A stretch of DNA of 33,325 bases from Anaerolineaceae bacterium UBA5211 (GTDB lineage Bacteria > Chloroflexota > Anaerolineae > Anaerolineales > Anaerolineaceae), in the NCBI GenBank assembly GCA_002412595.1, contig DHVJ01000042.1:1-33325 (forward strand), written 5' to 3'. The position numbers and the translations under genes are program-made. A model generated the notes under the pieces. The model was not told the DNA's origin. It saw only the letters and a list, made by a program, of their open reading frames with translations, and made no database searches. Positions within the stretch are counted from its first letter, which is position 1, and every line of letters starts with the position of its first letter. Shown in pieces: positions 1-7,534 of the stretch.

Positions 1-153
1 ACCCATGAAATGGGTTTTGCCCGCGCGGCGGCTGATGAAGTGATTTTTATGGATTACGGCCGCATTGTGGAGAGAAACACGCCGGACGGCCTGTTCAATC
101 AGCCTACCAGCGACCGGACAAAACTTTTCTTGTCACAAATTTTACATAAATAA
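1..153 (+). CDS. ABC transporter ATP-binding protein, C-terminal fragment (polar amino-acid type)
   Basis: The window opens inside this gene; 50 codons remain before TAA at 151-153. The visible part starts with Thr-His-Glu-Met, which is the H-loop (switch histidine) of an ABC ATPase. It continues through a segment reading VIFMDYGRIVE and ends FLSQILHK. This tail matches the GlnQ/HisP family of polar amino-acid importers, in which the ATPase energises uptake of glutamine, histidine, arginine and similar substrates at the inner face of the membrane. The Walker A and B motifs and the signature lie upstream of the window, so the substrate cannot be narrowed. As the last gene before a hairpin it is probably the end of an importer operon. 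The ABC assignment is safe; the amino-acid subfamily is an inference from the short tail. Confidence 0.85.
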   Translation, partial: THEMGFARAAADEVIFMDYGRIVERNTPDGLFNQPTSDRTKLFLSQILHK

Positions 154-173
154 TATCTCATGATGTCCTTAAA

Positions 174-216
174 ATGCGCGGGGAACATGGCTTTGGCTGT
201 GTTCCCCGACGCGCAT
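174..216 (+). terminator. Strong stem-loop after the ABC ATPase gene, possible terminator
   Basis: Outer arms 174-180 and 210-216 and inner arms 181-187 and 200-206 pair perfectly, with a 3-base bulge at 207-209 and a 12-base loop. No T-run follows, so it is not a textbook intrinsic terminator. A second, weaker hairpin (ATGGG at 215-219 with CCCAT at 231-235) competes for its last bases. It may be a terminator, a 3'-end protecting structure, or leader RNA of the next gene. Confidence 0.45.
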
Positions 217-302
217 GGGCAAGAAAATGTCCCATTCCGCGTGGAGATAAAAAAGATATCATGATATAAATTCTTTTATTATCAAAACAGGACGGCAATA
301 TA

Positions 303-2093
303 TTGAAAAAGAAAAATCATGCTATGGAAAATGGCTCGTACCATTTTTACAGCGACAAATTCATTCTGCGGGTAAGCAACCGTGTGTGTATCAGCTCGGA
401 AGAGTTGTTGACCAGCGAACCTTTCCTAAAGTTCTATTACGCATATCTGGAATCCTTAAAAAGGAAGCAGTCTCCGCTTCTGAATATCTTTTCAAGTAAA
501 GACTATTCCGAAGATGAAGTCAAACTGCTTCAGGAAACCCTTTATTATCTGAACACCCTTCAGGCAGAAAAGGTCGTAAAGTTGGTGGACGGATCCGAGA
601 TTTTCTTCCGGGACACCCTGCTGTTCAATGAGTTCATTGAACAATTCTATAACTATTGGCGGCGCATGCACCGCCTGGTGATTTGCGACTCCGTTTTTGA
701 CCGCCTGGATCAGCGTCCCTATCGCACATTCAACGATCTGGTGGAAAGCCTGATGCACTTGGTGCGCAGCACTTACCGCAATATCCAGGAAAACATCACT
801 GGAAAACATCCTAAGATTTACCGTCAGGTGAGCGCCGGTGCTGAAATTGGCGCCATCGCGCTGCAGATGAAATTGAATTACCCCAACAGTAGTTTTTCAG
901 TTTTGGACGATATTTTCGTCATCCGCCAGGTGTTGATCTATCCGCCAATGATCTTCAATACCCCCAACAATAAACGCAAAGGACAGTTTGCGCGCATTTA
1001 CCGCAACCCGCTGGAAGGCGTGAAACTGGATCCAAAAGAATGGCTATGCTACCCGGCGCGCGTGGGGCCGTTGTTGATCGCCATTTACTTCCCGCTCAGC
1101 TTCTTTGAATTGGGATTTTCCCTCTCCAATTTGTTTGAGCTGGCGGATGAGAATGACCTGCAGCGCAAACCGGACGCGGTTTATATCTACGGCGCTCCGG
1201 AGGAAACTTCACTGTCCGTGGACGGTAACGAGACCGTTTTCTTCGACGATGAAGAGAATAATATTATGGTCGGTTCAGTCCCCTATAAGAATGAATATGC
1301 CTACTTTGGCTACCTGAAAAAGATGATCCTGACTTTGCACAACATCATCCGTATGAAAGGCGGCTACCTGCCTTTCCACGGCGCCATGGTGCAGATCACT
1401 ATGCGCGATAAGAAACCTTTCTCGGTGTTGATCATGGGCGACAGTGGAGCGGGCAAATCTGAATCCATCGAAGCGCTGCGCCTGATGGCCAGCGACGAGA
1501 TTGAAGATCTCATGATCGTAGCCGACGATATGGGTTCCATCGCCTTGAACGAAGAAGGTAAATTGGTGGGTTATGGCACGGAAATGGGCGCCTTTGTGCG
1601 TTTGGACGACCTGCAGTCCGGTTACGCCCTGGGCCAGATCGACCGCACCATCATCATGAACCCTGACCAGGTCAACGCGCGCGTGGTCATGCCCGTGACA
1701 CGCTATGAATACATCATGGCAGGTACTCCCATTGACTGTGTTCTGTATGCAAATAACTATGAGACGGTAGATGGCGACCATCCCATCATTGACCGCTTTA
1801 AAAGTGCTGAGGAAGCTTTGAGCGTGTTCCGGCGAGGAGCGGTGATGAGCAAGGGCACCACAGCCACCAAAGGGCTGGTGGAGAATTACTTTGCCAATAT
1901 CTTCGGCCCGCCCCAATATCACGATTTACACGAAGGCCTGGCGCAAAAATATTTCCAGGACATGTTCGACCAGAATATTTTTGTCGGCCAGATGCGCACC
2001 CAGTTGGGAATCCATGGAAGTGAACAGTCCGGACCTAAGCAGTCAGCCAGCGCACTGCTGCAAATGATTAAAGAGAAAGCGGGAGACGCCTAA
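303..2093 (+). CDS. HPr kinase/PEPCK-fold P-loop protein of unknown function
   Basis: The protein has 596 residues. The C-terminal half carries a Walker A motif GDSGAGKSE (G379-E387) in the context LIMGDSGAGKSESIEALRLM, then VADD at 406-409. The same pair, GxSGxGKSE followed by LVADD, is the hallmark of HPr kinase/phosphorylase, and the fold is shared with ATP-dependent PEP carboxykinase. HPr kinases are only about 310 residues long. Here about 360 N-terminal residues of unrecognised sequence precede the P-loop, and about 140 follow the VADD. I do not see the HprK signature loop, so the substrate is unknown; it may phosphorylate a protein or a small molecule. Start: TTG at 303 has AGGACGG about 8 bases upstream, while the ATG at 324 has no good ribosome binding site. 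It stands alone, with its own terminator over the stop codon. Confidence 0.7.
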   Translation: MKKKNHAMENGSYHFYSDKFILRVSNRVCISSEELLTSEPFLKFYYAYLESLKRKQSPLLNIFSSKDYSEDEVKLLQETLYYLNTLQAEKVVKLVDGSEIFFRDTLLFNEFIEQFYNYWRRMHRLVICDSVFDRLDQRPYRTFNDLVESLMHLVRSTYRNIQENITGKHPKIYRQVSAGAEIGAIALQMKLNYPNSSFSVLDDIFVIRQVLIYPPMIFNTPNNKRKGQFARIYRNPLEGVKLDPKEWLCYPARVGPLLIAIYFPLSFFELGFSLSNLFELADENDLQRKPDAVYIYGAPEETSLSVDGNETVFFDDEENNIMVGSVPYKNEYAYFGYLKKMILTLHNIIRMKGGYLPFHGAMVQITMRDKKPFSVLIMGDSGAGKSESIEALRLMASDEIEDLMIVADDMGSIALNEEGKLVGYGTEMGAFVRLDDLQSGYALGQIDRTIIMNPDQVNARVVMPVTRYEYIMAGTPIDCVLYANNYETVDGDHPIIDRFKSAEEALSVFRRGAVMSKGTTATKGLVENYFANIFGPPQYHDLHEGLAQKYFQDMFDQNIFVGQMRTQLGIHGSEQSGPKQSASALLQMIKEKAGDA

Positions 2094-2110
2094 GGCGTCT
2101 CCTTTTTTTT
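2082..2110 (+). terminator. Rho-independent terminator whose loop is the stop codon
   Basis: Perfect 9-bp arms 2082-2090 (GGAGACGCC) and 2094-2102 (GGCGTCTCC) enclose only the TAA stop codon, followed by eight T residues. The last codons of the upstream gene therefore form the 5' arm. A decayed look-alike lies at 2196-2223 and again ends in a T-run. Confidence 0.93.
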
Positions 2111-2129
2111 ATTTTTAGCAGCCAAGATT

Positions 2130-2186
2130 ACCGCGGCGCTTGCCCACAACAGCGCAGTGGGCTGCGCTCCTCACGATGACAGAAAA
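2130..2186. repeat. Remnant of a palindromic intergenic element
   Basis: This stretch contains a 7-bp stem with tetraloop (2151-2157 with 2162-2168). It ends in GCTGCGCTCCTCACGATGACA, which closely resembles the right half of the palindromic element at 14248-14353 (GCTGCGCGAGCTCAGGATGACA). It looks like half of the same intergenic repeat family. No gene is visible between 2094 and 2295. Confidence 0.45.
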
Positions 2187-2233
2187 GAGGGCAGTGGGAG
2201 ACACCTGGCGCACCTCCTTTTTTCGACAACTTT

Positions 2234-2263
2234 TTTACATTTAGCGGGAAATTTTTATATAAT
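2234..2263 (+). promoter_or_regulatory. Sigma-70-type promoter for the Mut7-C gene
   Basis: TTTACA (2234-2239), an 18-base spacer and TATAAT (2258-2263) lie 33 bases before the ATG at 2296, giving a leader of about 25 bases. No strong Shine-Dalgarno follows. Confidence 0.65.
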
Positions 2264-2295
2264 AAGCATACGATAAATTCAAAACTTGGAAAATT

Positions 2296-3042
2296 ATGGA
2301 TGCCAATTTCCGATTTTACGCGGAATTAAACGAATTTCTCCCTAAAGTCAGTCAATATCAAACACTGCACATAACCTTCAAAGACTGCCAAAGTGTCAAA
2401 CACTTAATTGAGTCCAATGGCATCCCGCACACAGAGGTGGACATGGTGTTGGTGAATGGTCAATCGGTGGATTTCAGCTATCTGGTGCGGCAGGGCGACC
2501 GCGTGGCGGTTTATCCGGTTTTTGAAAGCATGGGTATCTCCCCGCTGCTGAAGCTGCGGCCGGCTCCGCTGCGCGTCGCGCGCTTTGTATTGGATGGACA
2601 TTTAGGCCGCCTGGCAGCCTACCTGCGTATGTTGGGCTTTGATGCGCTTTACCGCAACGATTATGATGACCTGGAATTGGCGCAAATTTCGGCTGAGCAG
2701 AAGCGCATCCTGCTGACGCGCGACCGCGGTTTGCTTAAACGCAGCCTGGTGACGCGCGGCTATTGCCTGCGCACCCGGGATCCACGCCAGCAACTGCTGG
2801 ATGTTGTACGGCGTTTTGACCTGTTTGATCAGATCCAGCCTTTCACGCGCTGCATGGCCTGCAACGGAAACCTGCGACCGGTGGACAAGGCGGAAATTGA
2901 AGCACAGTTGCAGCCGCTTACACGCCGGTATTTTCAGGAGTTTTCCCACTGCGATCGATGCGGCCAGATCTACTGGAAAGGCTCACACCATGAGCATATG
3001 CAGACTTTATTGGCCTGGCTGGAGGAATCAGATAGAAATTAG
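2296..3042 (+). CDS. Mut7-C RNase domain protein with N-terminal ubiquitin-like (Ub-Mut7C) domain
   Basis: The protein has 248 residues in three parts. Residues 1-80 form a ThiS/MoaD-like beta-grasp domain (VDMVLVNGQSVDFSYLVRQGDRVAVYP). Residues 90-170 are a Mut7-C (DUF82) PIN-type nuclease domain with acidic residues in FVLDGHLGRLA (D100) and LLTRDRGL (D143). A zinc ribbon follows, with C186/C189 and C219/C222 (CMAC...CDRC). The architecture is the standard bacterial Ub-Mut7C plus Mut7-C protein. PIN-type nucleases cut RNA with metal ions held by acidic residues, but the target is not known. The beta-grasp domain has no free C-terminal glycine, so it is a fixed domain and not a conjugated modifier. 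The gene is monocistronic, with its own promoter. Confidence 0.9.
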   Translation: MDANFRFYAELNEFLPKVSQYQTLHITFKDCQSVKHLIESNGIPHTEVDMVLVNGQSVDFSYLVRQGDRVAVYPVFESMGISPLLKLRPAPLRVARFVLDGHLGRLAAYLRMLGFDALYRNDYDDLELAQISAEQKRILLTRDRGLLKRSLVTRGYCLRTRDPRQQLLDVVRRFDLFDQIQPFTRCMACNGNLRPVDKAEIEAQLQPLTRRYFQEFSHCDRCGQIYWKGSHHEHMQTLLAWLEESDRN

Positions 3043-3156
3043 ACAAGATATAGACGAAAATTAGACCAAAAATATAGGCATTAAATTCGTTAAGTGATAG
3101 AATCGTCACCTTGTGCCCATCGAGATAGCGGGTAATGAGGAAAAAAAAGAATAGGT

Positions 3157-6030
3157 ATGCTAGCGAATCATGTTGATGTAGATAAATCTTCGTTGTTGCT
3201 CCAGGACAAAGTCAAGCTGGCCGGTTTACCGGTAGTTGACATCTATGCTTTGATGGGAGTGAGCGAAAAAGGGCTTTCCTCGGCAGAAGCACAGGAAAGA
3301 TTAAAAACTTACGGTCCCAACCAGATCAAGGAAGGTAAAAAGACTTCCTTGCTGCTCAAATTTGTCGGCAATTTCACTCACCTTATGGCGATTCTGCTGT
3401 GGGTAGGGGGCATTGTCGCGTTAATCGCACGCATGCCGCAATTGACCATTGCCATTTGGTTGGTGAACGTGATCAACGGGGCTTTCAGTTTTTGGCAGGA
3501 ATTTCGCGCGGAGAAAGCTACCGATGCGCTGAAGAAACTGCTGCCGACTTATTCCCGTGTGCTGCGTGATGGTGTTGAACAGAAGATATTAGCTGAAGAA
3601 TTGGTGCCGGGGGATATTGTTCTGATGGCGGAAGGCGAAAAGATTTCGGCCGACTGCCGTCTGGCGGATCAGGCGGCGCTGCGCACAGACCAGGCCACCC
3701 TGACCGGTGAATCGCGCCCGGTAAACAAAACCGCAGAAGCGGTTCTGCAAGACAAAATCACTTATACCGAATTGCCCAACATGGTGTTTGCCGGCACAAG
3801 TGTGGCGACCGGGACCGGTAAAGCGATTGTGCTTTCCACCGGAATGGATACTGAGTTTGGCAAGATCGCCAACCTGACCCAGGAAATGAAGGAAGAACTC
3901 AGCCCGCTGCAGTTGGAAATGAAAAATGTTACGAAGATGGTAACGATCATCGCCGTGGTGGTGGGCGTTATCTTTTTCATCATGGCCCTGGTTCTGGCAG
4001 GCATCGACCCGGCCGAGAGCTTCATTTTTGGCTTGGGTATGATTGTGGCCTTTGTGCCGGAAGGCTTGCTGCCGACGGTGACGCTGGCGCTGGCTATGGG
4101 CACACAGCGCATGGCGAAACGCCACGCGCTGATCAAAAAATTATCCGCTGTGGAAACACTGGGTTGTACCAGCGTGATCTGCACAGATAAGACTGGCACA
4201 CTGACGCAGAATGAGATGACCGTGCGTGCCATTTGGCTGCCGGGGTCTGGCCAGACGGGTGGGGAAGGCAGCGGCCGCACCTTTTCCCTGAGCGGGGTTG
4301 GCTATGAACCGCTTGGAGATCTATCCCTGGGTGATCAAAAATTAGATCCAGAGCAGCAGGTGGATGTACGAATGTTGTTGGCGGCCGGTAGTTTGTGCAA
4401 TGATGCGCGGCTGATGGAACCGGACGGAACTTCCGCACGCGGCTGGTCGATATTAGGCGATCCTACCGAAGCGGCCATCAAGGTGGCGGCTCGCAAATGC
4501 AAATTGGATTTGGATGAGATGGAAAGATCCATCCCGCGTGTCTTTGAAATTCCATTTGATTCGCGCCGCAAACGCATGACCACCATTCATAAAATTGATC
4601 CCAATCAGGCTTCGAGCGAATTCTTTGCCTGCGGCAAATCGAAACGCATCGCCTTTATTAAGGGCGCTCCCAAGGAAGTCCTGGATTTATGCACATCCGT
4701 TTGTGTGCAGGGCGGAATTGTTCCATTGACCATGGAAATACACGAGGCCGTCATGGCGGCCAACGATACCTTCGCGCGCGATGGGCTGCGTGTGCTGGCG
4801 GTGGCCCAACGTGCCCTTCCGGATGGCGTGCTGAATTACGAAGCGGAGCAGACGGAAAGCGAATTGGTGTTCGTGGGCCTGGTGGCCATGATGGATCCGC
4901 CGCGTCTGGAAGTGGCCGAAGCGGTGCAGAAATGCCACCACGCCGGCATCCGCATTATCATGATCACGGGTGATTACGGTCTGACGGCGGAGAGCATTGC
5001 CCGGCGCGTCGGCATCATCCGTGGCAAACATCCGCGCATCGTGACCGGTTTTGACCTGAACGCGCTGGATGAGCAGGGACTGCAGGAGGCGCTCAAAGAT
5101 GAGGTGATCTTTGCACGTGTGGCTCCCGAACACAAATTGCGGGTGGTCTCTGCGCTGCAGGACATGGGCTATATCGTGGCCGTGACCGGCGATGGCGTGA
5201 ACGACGCACCTGCTTTGAAAAAGGCCAACATCGGCGTAGCTATGGGCATCAGCGGCAGCGATGTGGCCAAAGAAGCTGCGGCCATGATCCTGACGGATGA
5301 TAACTTCGCTTCAATTGTGAATGCTATTGAGGAAGGCCGGGCAGTATATGCCAATATCCGCAAGTTCACTACATACATTTTCACGTCCAATACTCCTGAA
5401 GCGGTGCCTTTTATCCTGTTTGCTTTTACCGCCGCGCGTATCCCGCTGGCTTTGAACGTGATGCACATCCTTGCGGTGGATCTGGGTACGGATATCGTAC
5501 CTGCGCTGGCGCTGGGATCAGAACCGCCGGAGCCCGGCATCATGGACAACCCGCCGCGCGACCTGAAAGACCATGTCATTGACGGCGCCATGTTGAAGCG
5601 CGCTTATTTCTGGCTGGGCAGTGTGCAGAGCCTGGCTACCATGGCGGCTTTCTATTATTTCTACTGGACCAACGGCTTCAGCGGCCAATGGTTGGACCTG
5701 CCCGGCGAGGGCAGTCTGTATCGCTCTGCCACCGGCATGGCGCTGGCGGCAGTGGTGATGACCCAAATTGGCAACCTGCTCACGCAGCGTTCGGAGCGCA
5801 CTTCTATCTTCAAACTGCCTTTGAACCGCAATCACATGTTGTGGATTGGCATCCTTTCCGAGGTTGTGATTGTCGCATTAATGATCTATGTGCCGCTCTT
5901 AAATAACTTTATTGGCACAGGCCCCTTCCCGCTTAAGTATTGGGGATTCCTGGCAGCCTGGATACCTTCGTTAATTGTCATGGACGAAATTCGTAAGTGG
6001 TTTTTACGGCGCAGGGAAAAGAGAGGATAA
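3157..6030 (+). CDS. Type II cation-transporting P-type ATPase (Na+/K+-ATPase-like)
   Basis: The protein has 957 residues, full length for the family. It has an N-terminal cation-ATPase domain, actuator TGES at 183-186, PEGLL at 301-305 in TM4, the phosphorylated aspartate in DKTGT (D344), and hinge MITGDYGLTAESIARRVG and TGDGVNDAPALKKANIG in the P domain. TM5-TM6 read NTPEAVPFILF and AVDLGTDIVPALALG. PEGLL (not PEGLP) and DLGTD-VPA resemble the animal Na+/K+ and H+/K+ ATPases (type IIC) more than Ca2+ pumps, so Na+ or K+ movement is the better guess. ATP drives ion transport across the cytoplasmic membrane. The start is supported by GAGGAAAA about 12 bases upstream. It is followed at 49 bp and then 12 bp by two TrkA-like genes, apparently one operon ending at the 7433-7470 terminator. 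Confidence 0.93.
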   Translation: MLANHVDVDKSSLLLQDKVKLAGLPVVDIYALMGVSEKGLSSAEAQERLKTYGPNQIKEGKKTSLLLKFVGNFTHLMAILLWVGGIVALIARMPQLTIAIWLVNVINGAFSFWQEFRAEKATDALKKLLPTYSRVLRDGVEQKILAEELVPGDIVLMAEGEKISADCRLADQAALRTDQATLTGESRPVNKTAEAVLQDKITYTELPNMVFAGTSVATGTGKAIVLSTGMDTEFGKIANLTQEMKEELSPLQLEMKNVTKMVTIIAVVVGVIFFIMALVLAGIDPAESFIFGLGMIVAFVPEGLLPTVTLALAMGTQRMAKRHALIKKLSAVETLGCTSVICTDKTGTLTQNEMTVRAIWLPGSGQTGGEGSGRTFSLSGVGYEPLGDLSLGDQKLDPEQQVDVRMLLAAGSLCNDARLMEPDGTSARGWSILGDPTEAAIKVAARKCKLDLDEMERSIPRVFEIPFDSRRKRMTTIHKIDPNQASSEFFACGKSKRIAFIKGAPKEVLDLCTSVCVQGGIVPLTMEIHEAVMAANDTFARDGLRVLAVAQRALPDGVLNYEAEQTESELVFVGLVAMMDPPRLEVAEAVQKCHHAGIRIIMITGDYGLTAESIARRVGIIRGKHPRIVTGFDLNALDEQGLQEALKDEVIFARVAPEHKLRVVSALQDMGYIVAVTGDGVNDAPALKKANIGVAMGISGSDVAKEAAAMILTDDNFASIVNAIEEGRAVYANIRKFTTYIFTSNTPEAVPFILFAFTAARIPLALNVMHILAVDLGTDIVPALALGSEPPEPGIMDNPPRDLKDHVIDGAMLKRAYFWLGSVQSLATMAAFYYFYWTNGFSGQWLDLPGEGSLYRSATGMALAAVVMTQIGNLLTQRSERTSIFKLPLNRNHMLWIGILSEVVIVALMIYVPLLNNFIGTGPFPLKYWGFLAAWIPSLIVMDEIRKWFLRRREKRG

Positions 6031-6079
6031 TGATGACAGAATATTTGTATGGGATACTGAAATTATTCAGGAGGAAACA

Positions 6080-6724
6080 ATGAAAGTGATCATCATCGGG
6101 TGCGGGCGCCTGGGTTCAGGCATGGCGCGCGATTTGAGCATGCGTGGCAACGACGTTACGGTCATTGACATCAACCCGTTGGCGTTTGAGCGTCTGGGCA
6201 CAGGTTTGAAGATTAACACTGTCACCGGCATTGGCTTTGACCGCAATGTTTTGACGCAGGCCGGTATTGAAACAGCCGATTCACTAGCAGCCGTGACGGC
6301 TAGCGACGAAGCCAACGTAGTGGCGGCCCGCATCGCAAAGATGGTTTTCCGCGTTCCGCGCGTGGCTGCCCGGGTTTATGACCCGCGTAAAGCGGATATC
6401 TACCGCCGTCTGGGCATTCCGACCATTTCCCCTGTGGCGATCACGGCCGCGCGTATGTCCGATTTGCTAACCTTCTCCAACTTGAATACTTTGATCCGCT
6501 TGGGAACCGGTGAGGTGAGTGTAATTGAGATTGAAGCCAATGATTTATTGGTTGGACGCGCCATTGAGGATATTGGTTTGCCGGGTAAAGCCCTGGTGAT
6601 TTCTATTACCCGCATGGGCAAATCTTTTTTGCCCACGGCTAAAATGACGCTGCAATTTGGGGATGTGGTGCACTTGGCGGTGATGGGTGAAGATACAGAC
6701 CGTATTGCAAGTCTGTTGAGATAG
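6080..6724 (+). CDS. trkA: TrkA-like RCK potassium-channel regulatory subunit (first of two)
   Basis: The protein has 214 residues from the ATG at 6080, which has AGGAGG at the right distance. Longer in-frame extensions upstream overlap the ATPase gene and lack a site. An N-terminal Rossmann RCK_N domain shows GCGRLGSGMA followed by an acidic residue at the end of strand 2 (VTVID), the NAD(H)/nucleotide-binding pattern. RCK_C covers about residues 135-214 (VIEIEANDLLVGRAIEDIGLPG...). TrkA/KtrA proteins sit on the cytoplasmic face of TrkH/KtrB potassium channels and gate them with nucleotides. No TrkH or KtrB gene is in the window. Sitting directly behind a P-type ATPase, it may instead regulate that pump, or a channel encoded elsewhere; that is inference. 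Confidence 0.9.
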   Translation: MKVIIIGCGRLGSGMARDLSMRGNDVTVIDINPLAFERLGTGLKINTVTGIGFDRNVLTQAGIETADSLAAVTASDEANVVAARIAKMVFRVPRVAARVYDPRKADIYRRLGIPTISPVAITAARMSDLLTFSNLNTLIRLGTGEVSVIEIEANDLLVGRAIEDIGLPGKALVISITRMGKSFLPTAKMTLQFGDVVHLAVMGEDTDRIASLLR

Positions 6725-6736
6725 GACGGAGGAACC

Positions 6737-7411
6737 ATGAAAGCAATGATCATTGGCGGTGGTAAGGTCGGCGCGTTTATTGCCGATTTCCTGCAAAAAG
6801 AAGGCCATAGCGTTACCGTAATTGAAGAACGTCGTGAAGAACTGGAACGGCTTCAAAAAGAAGTGGGTGAGAGCAATGTCGTTTTAGGCAGCGGCACTGA
6901 TCCGGTGGTGCTGGAATCTTCCGGCATTCGCCAAATGGATGTGGTCGCTGCGGTGACCGGTAAGGATGAGATCAATCTGGTGGCGGCCAGCCTGGCACGC
7001 TTGGAGTTTAACGTACCGCGTGTAATCGCGCGTGTGAACAATCCAAAAAATGCCTGGATGTTCACCGATGAAATGGGCGTGGATGCGGCTCTGAACCAGG
7101 CGGAACTAATTGGGCACCTGATCCTGGAGGAAATGTCCCTGGGTGATATGGTTCCGCTGCTGAAACTGCGCCGCGGGCAATATTCCCTGATTGAAGAAAA
7201 AGTCCACCCGCTTTCGGTCATGGTTGACAAACGGATTGAAGAGATCAAGCTGCCGGACCAATGTGTGCTGATTGCGCTGCTGCGCAAGGACGAAATGATC
7301 ATTCCACACGGAAAGGTGGATATCCATGCGGCCGATGAAATCATCGCACTGGCGCATTCCTCCCAATTGGATGAATTGGGTGCGATTTTGGGACCGGCAG
7401 GAGAGCGCTAG
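6737..7411 (+). CDS. trkA: TrkA-like RCK potassium-channel regulatory subunit (second of two)
   Basis: The protein has 224 residues, with GACGGAGGA just before the ATG and only 12 bp after the preceding trkA-like gene. It has the same two-domain layout: RCK_N with GGGKVGAFIADFL and VTVIEE at the strand-2 end, then RCK_C from about residue 140. It is clearly a paralogue of the upstream protein but well diverged, so this is not a recent duplication. Two single-unit RCK proteins in tandem could form a hetero-oligomeric ring, as the doubled RCK units of E. coli TrkA do within one chain. That pairing is inference. It is the last gene of the ATPase operon. Confidence 0.9.
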   Translation: MKAMIIGGGKVGAFIADFLQKEGHSVTVIEERREELERLQKEVGESNVVLGSGTDPVVLESSGIRQMDVVAAVTGKDEINLVAASLARLEFNVPRVIARVNNPKNAWMFTDEMGVDAALNQAELIGHLILEEMSLGDMVPLLKLRRGQYSLIEEKVHPLSVMVDKRIEEIKLPDQCVLIALLRKDEMIIPHGKVDIHAADEIIALAHSSQLDELGAILGPAGER

Positions 7412-7432
7412 ACTACTCCGGCCAAAGTGCAT

Positions 7433-7470
7433 AAAAAGGACCACGCCTCTCAGAGACATGGTCCTTTTTT
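7433..7470 (+). terminator. Rho-independent terminator of the ATPase-trkA-trkA operon
   Basis: Arms AAAAAGGACCA (7433-7443) and TGGTCCTTTTT (7459-7469) are perfectly complementary around a 15-base loop, with the T-run included in the 3' arm. It would work in both directions. Confidence 0.9.
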
Positions 7471-7534
7471 CTTACGTCCTTCTTACACCATAATTTTAAA
7501 ATTTGTCTTATCCTTTGCGTAATTTGGAAAGAGA

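Noticed and set aside
1275..1922. 215-residue open frame on the minus strand inside the HprK-like gene
   Set aside because: It is the antisense shadow of a well-supported gene, has no ribosome binding site and resembles no family; His- and Gln-rich translation is typical of antisense frames in GC-rich genes.
303..2093. HprK-like protein as the regulator of the PTS island
   Set aside because: No HPr in the window, the genes are 18 kb apart, base composition differs, and the protein is unlike true HprK in length.
2296..3042. Mut7-C protein's ubiquitin-like domain as part of the E2/JAB system
   Set aside because: It is internal to a larger chain with no free C terminus, is a common fusion, and lies 27 kb from the operon.
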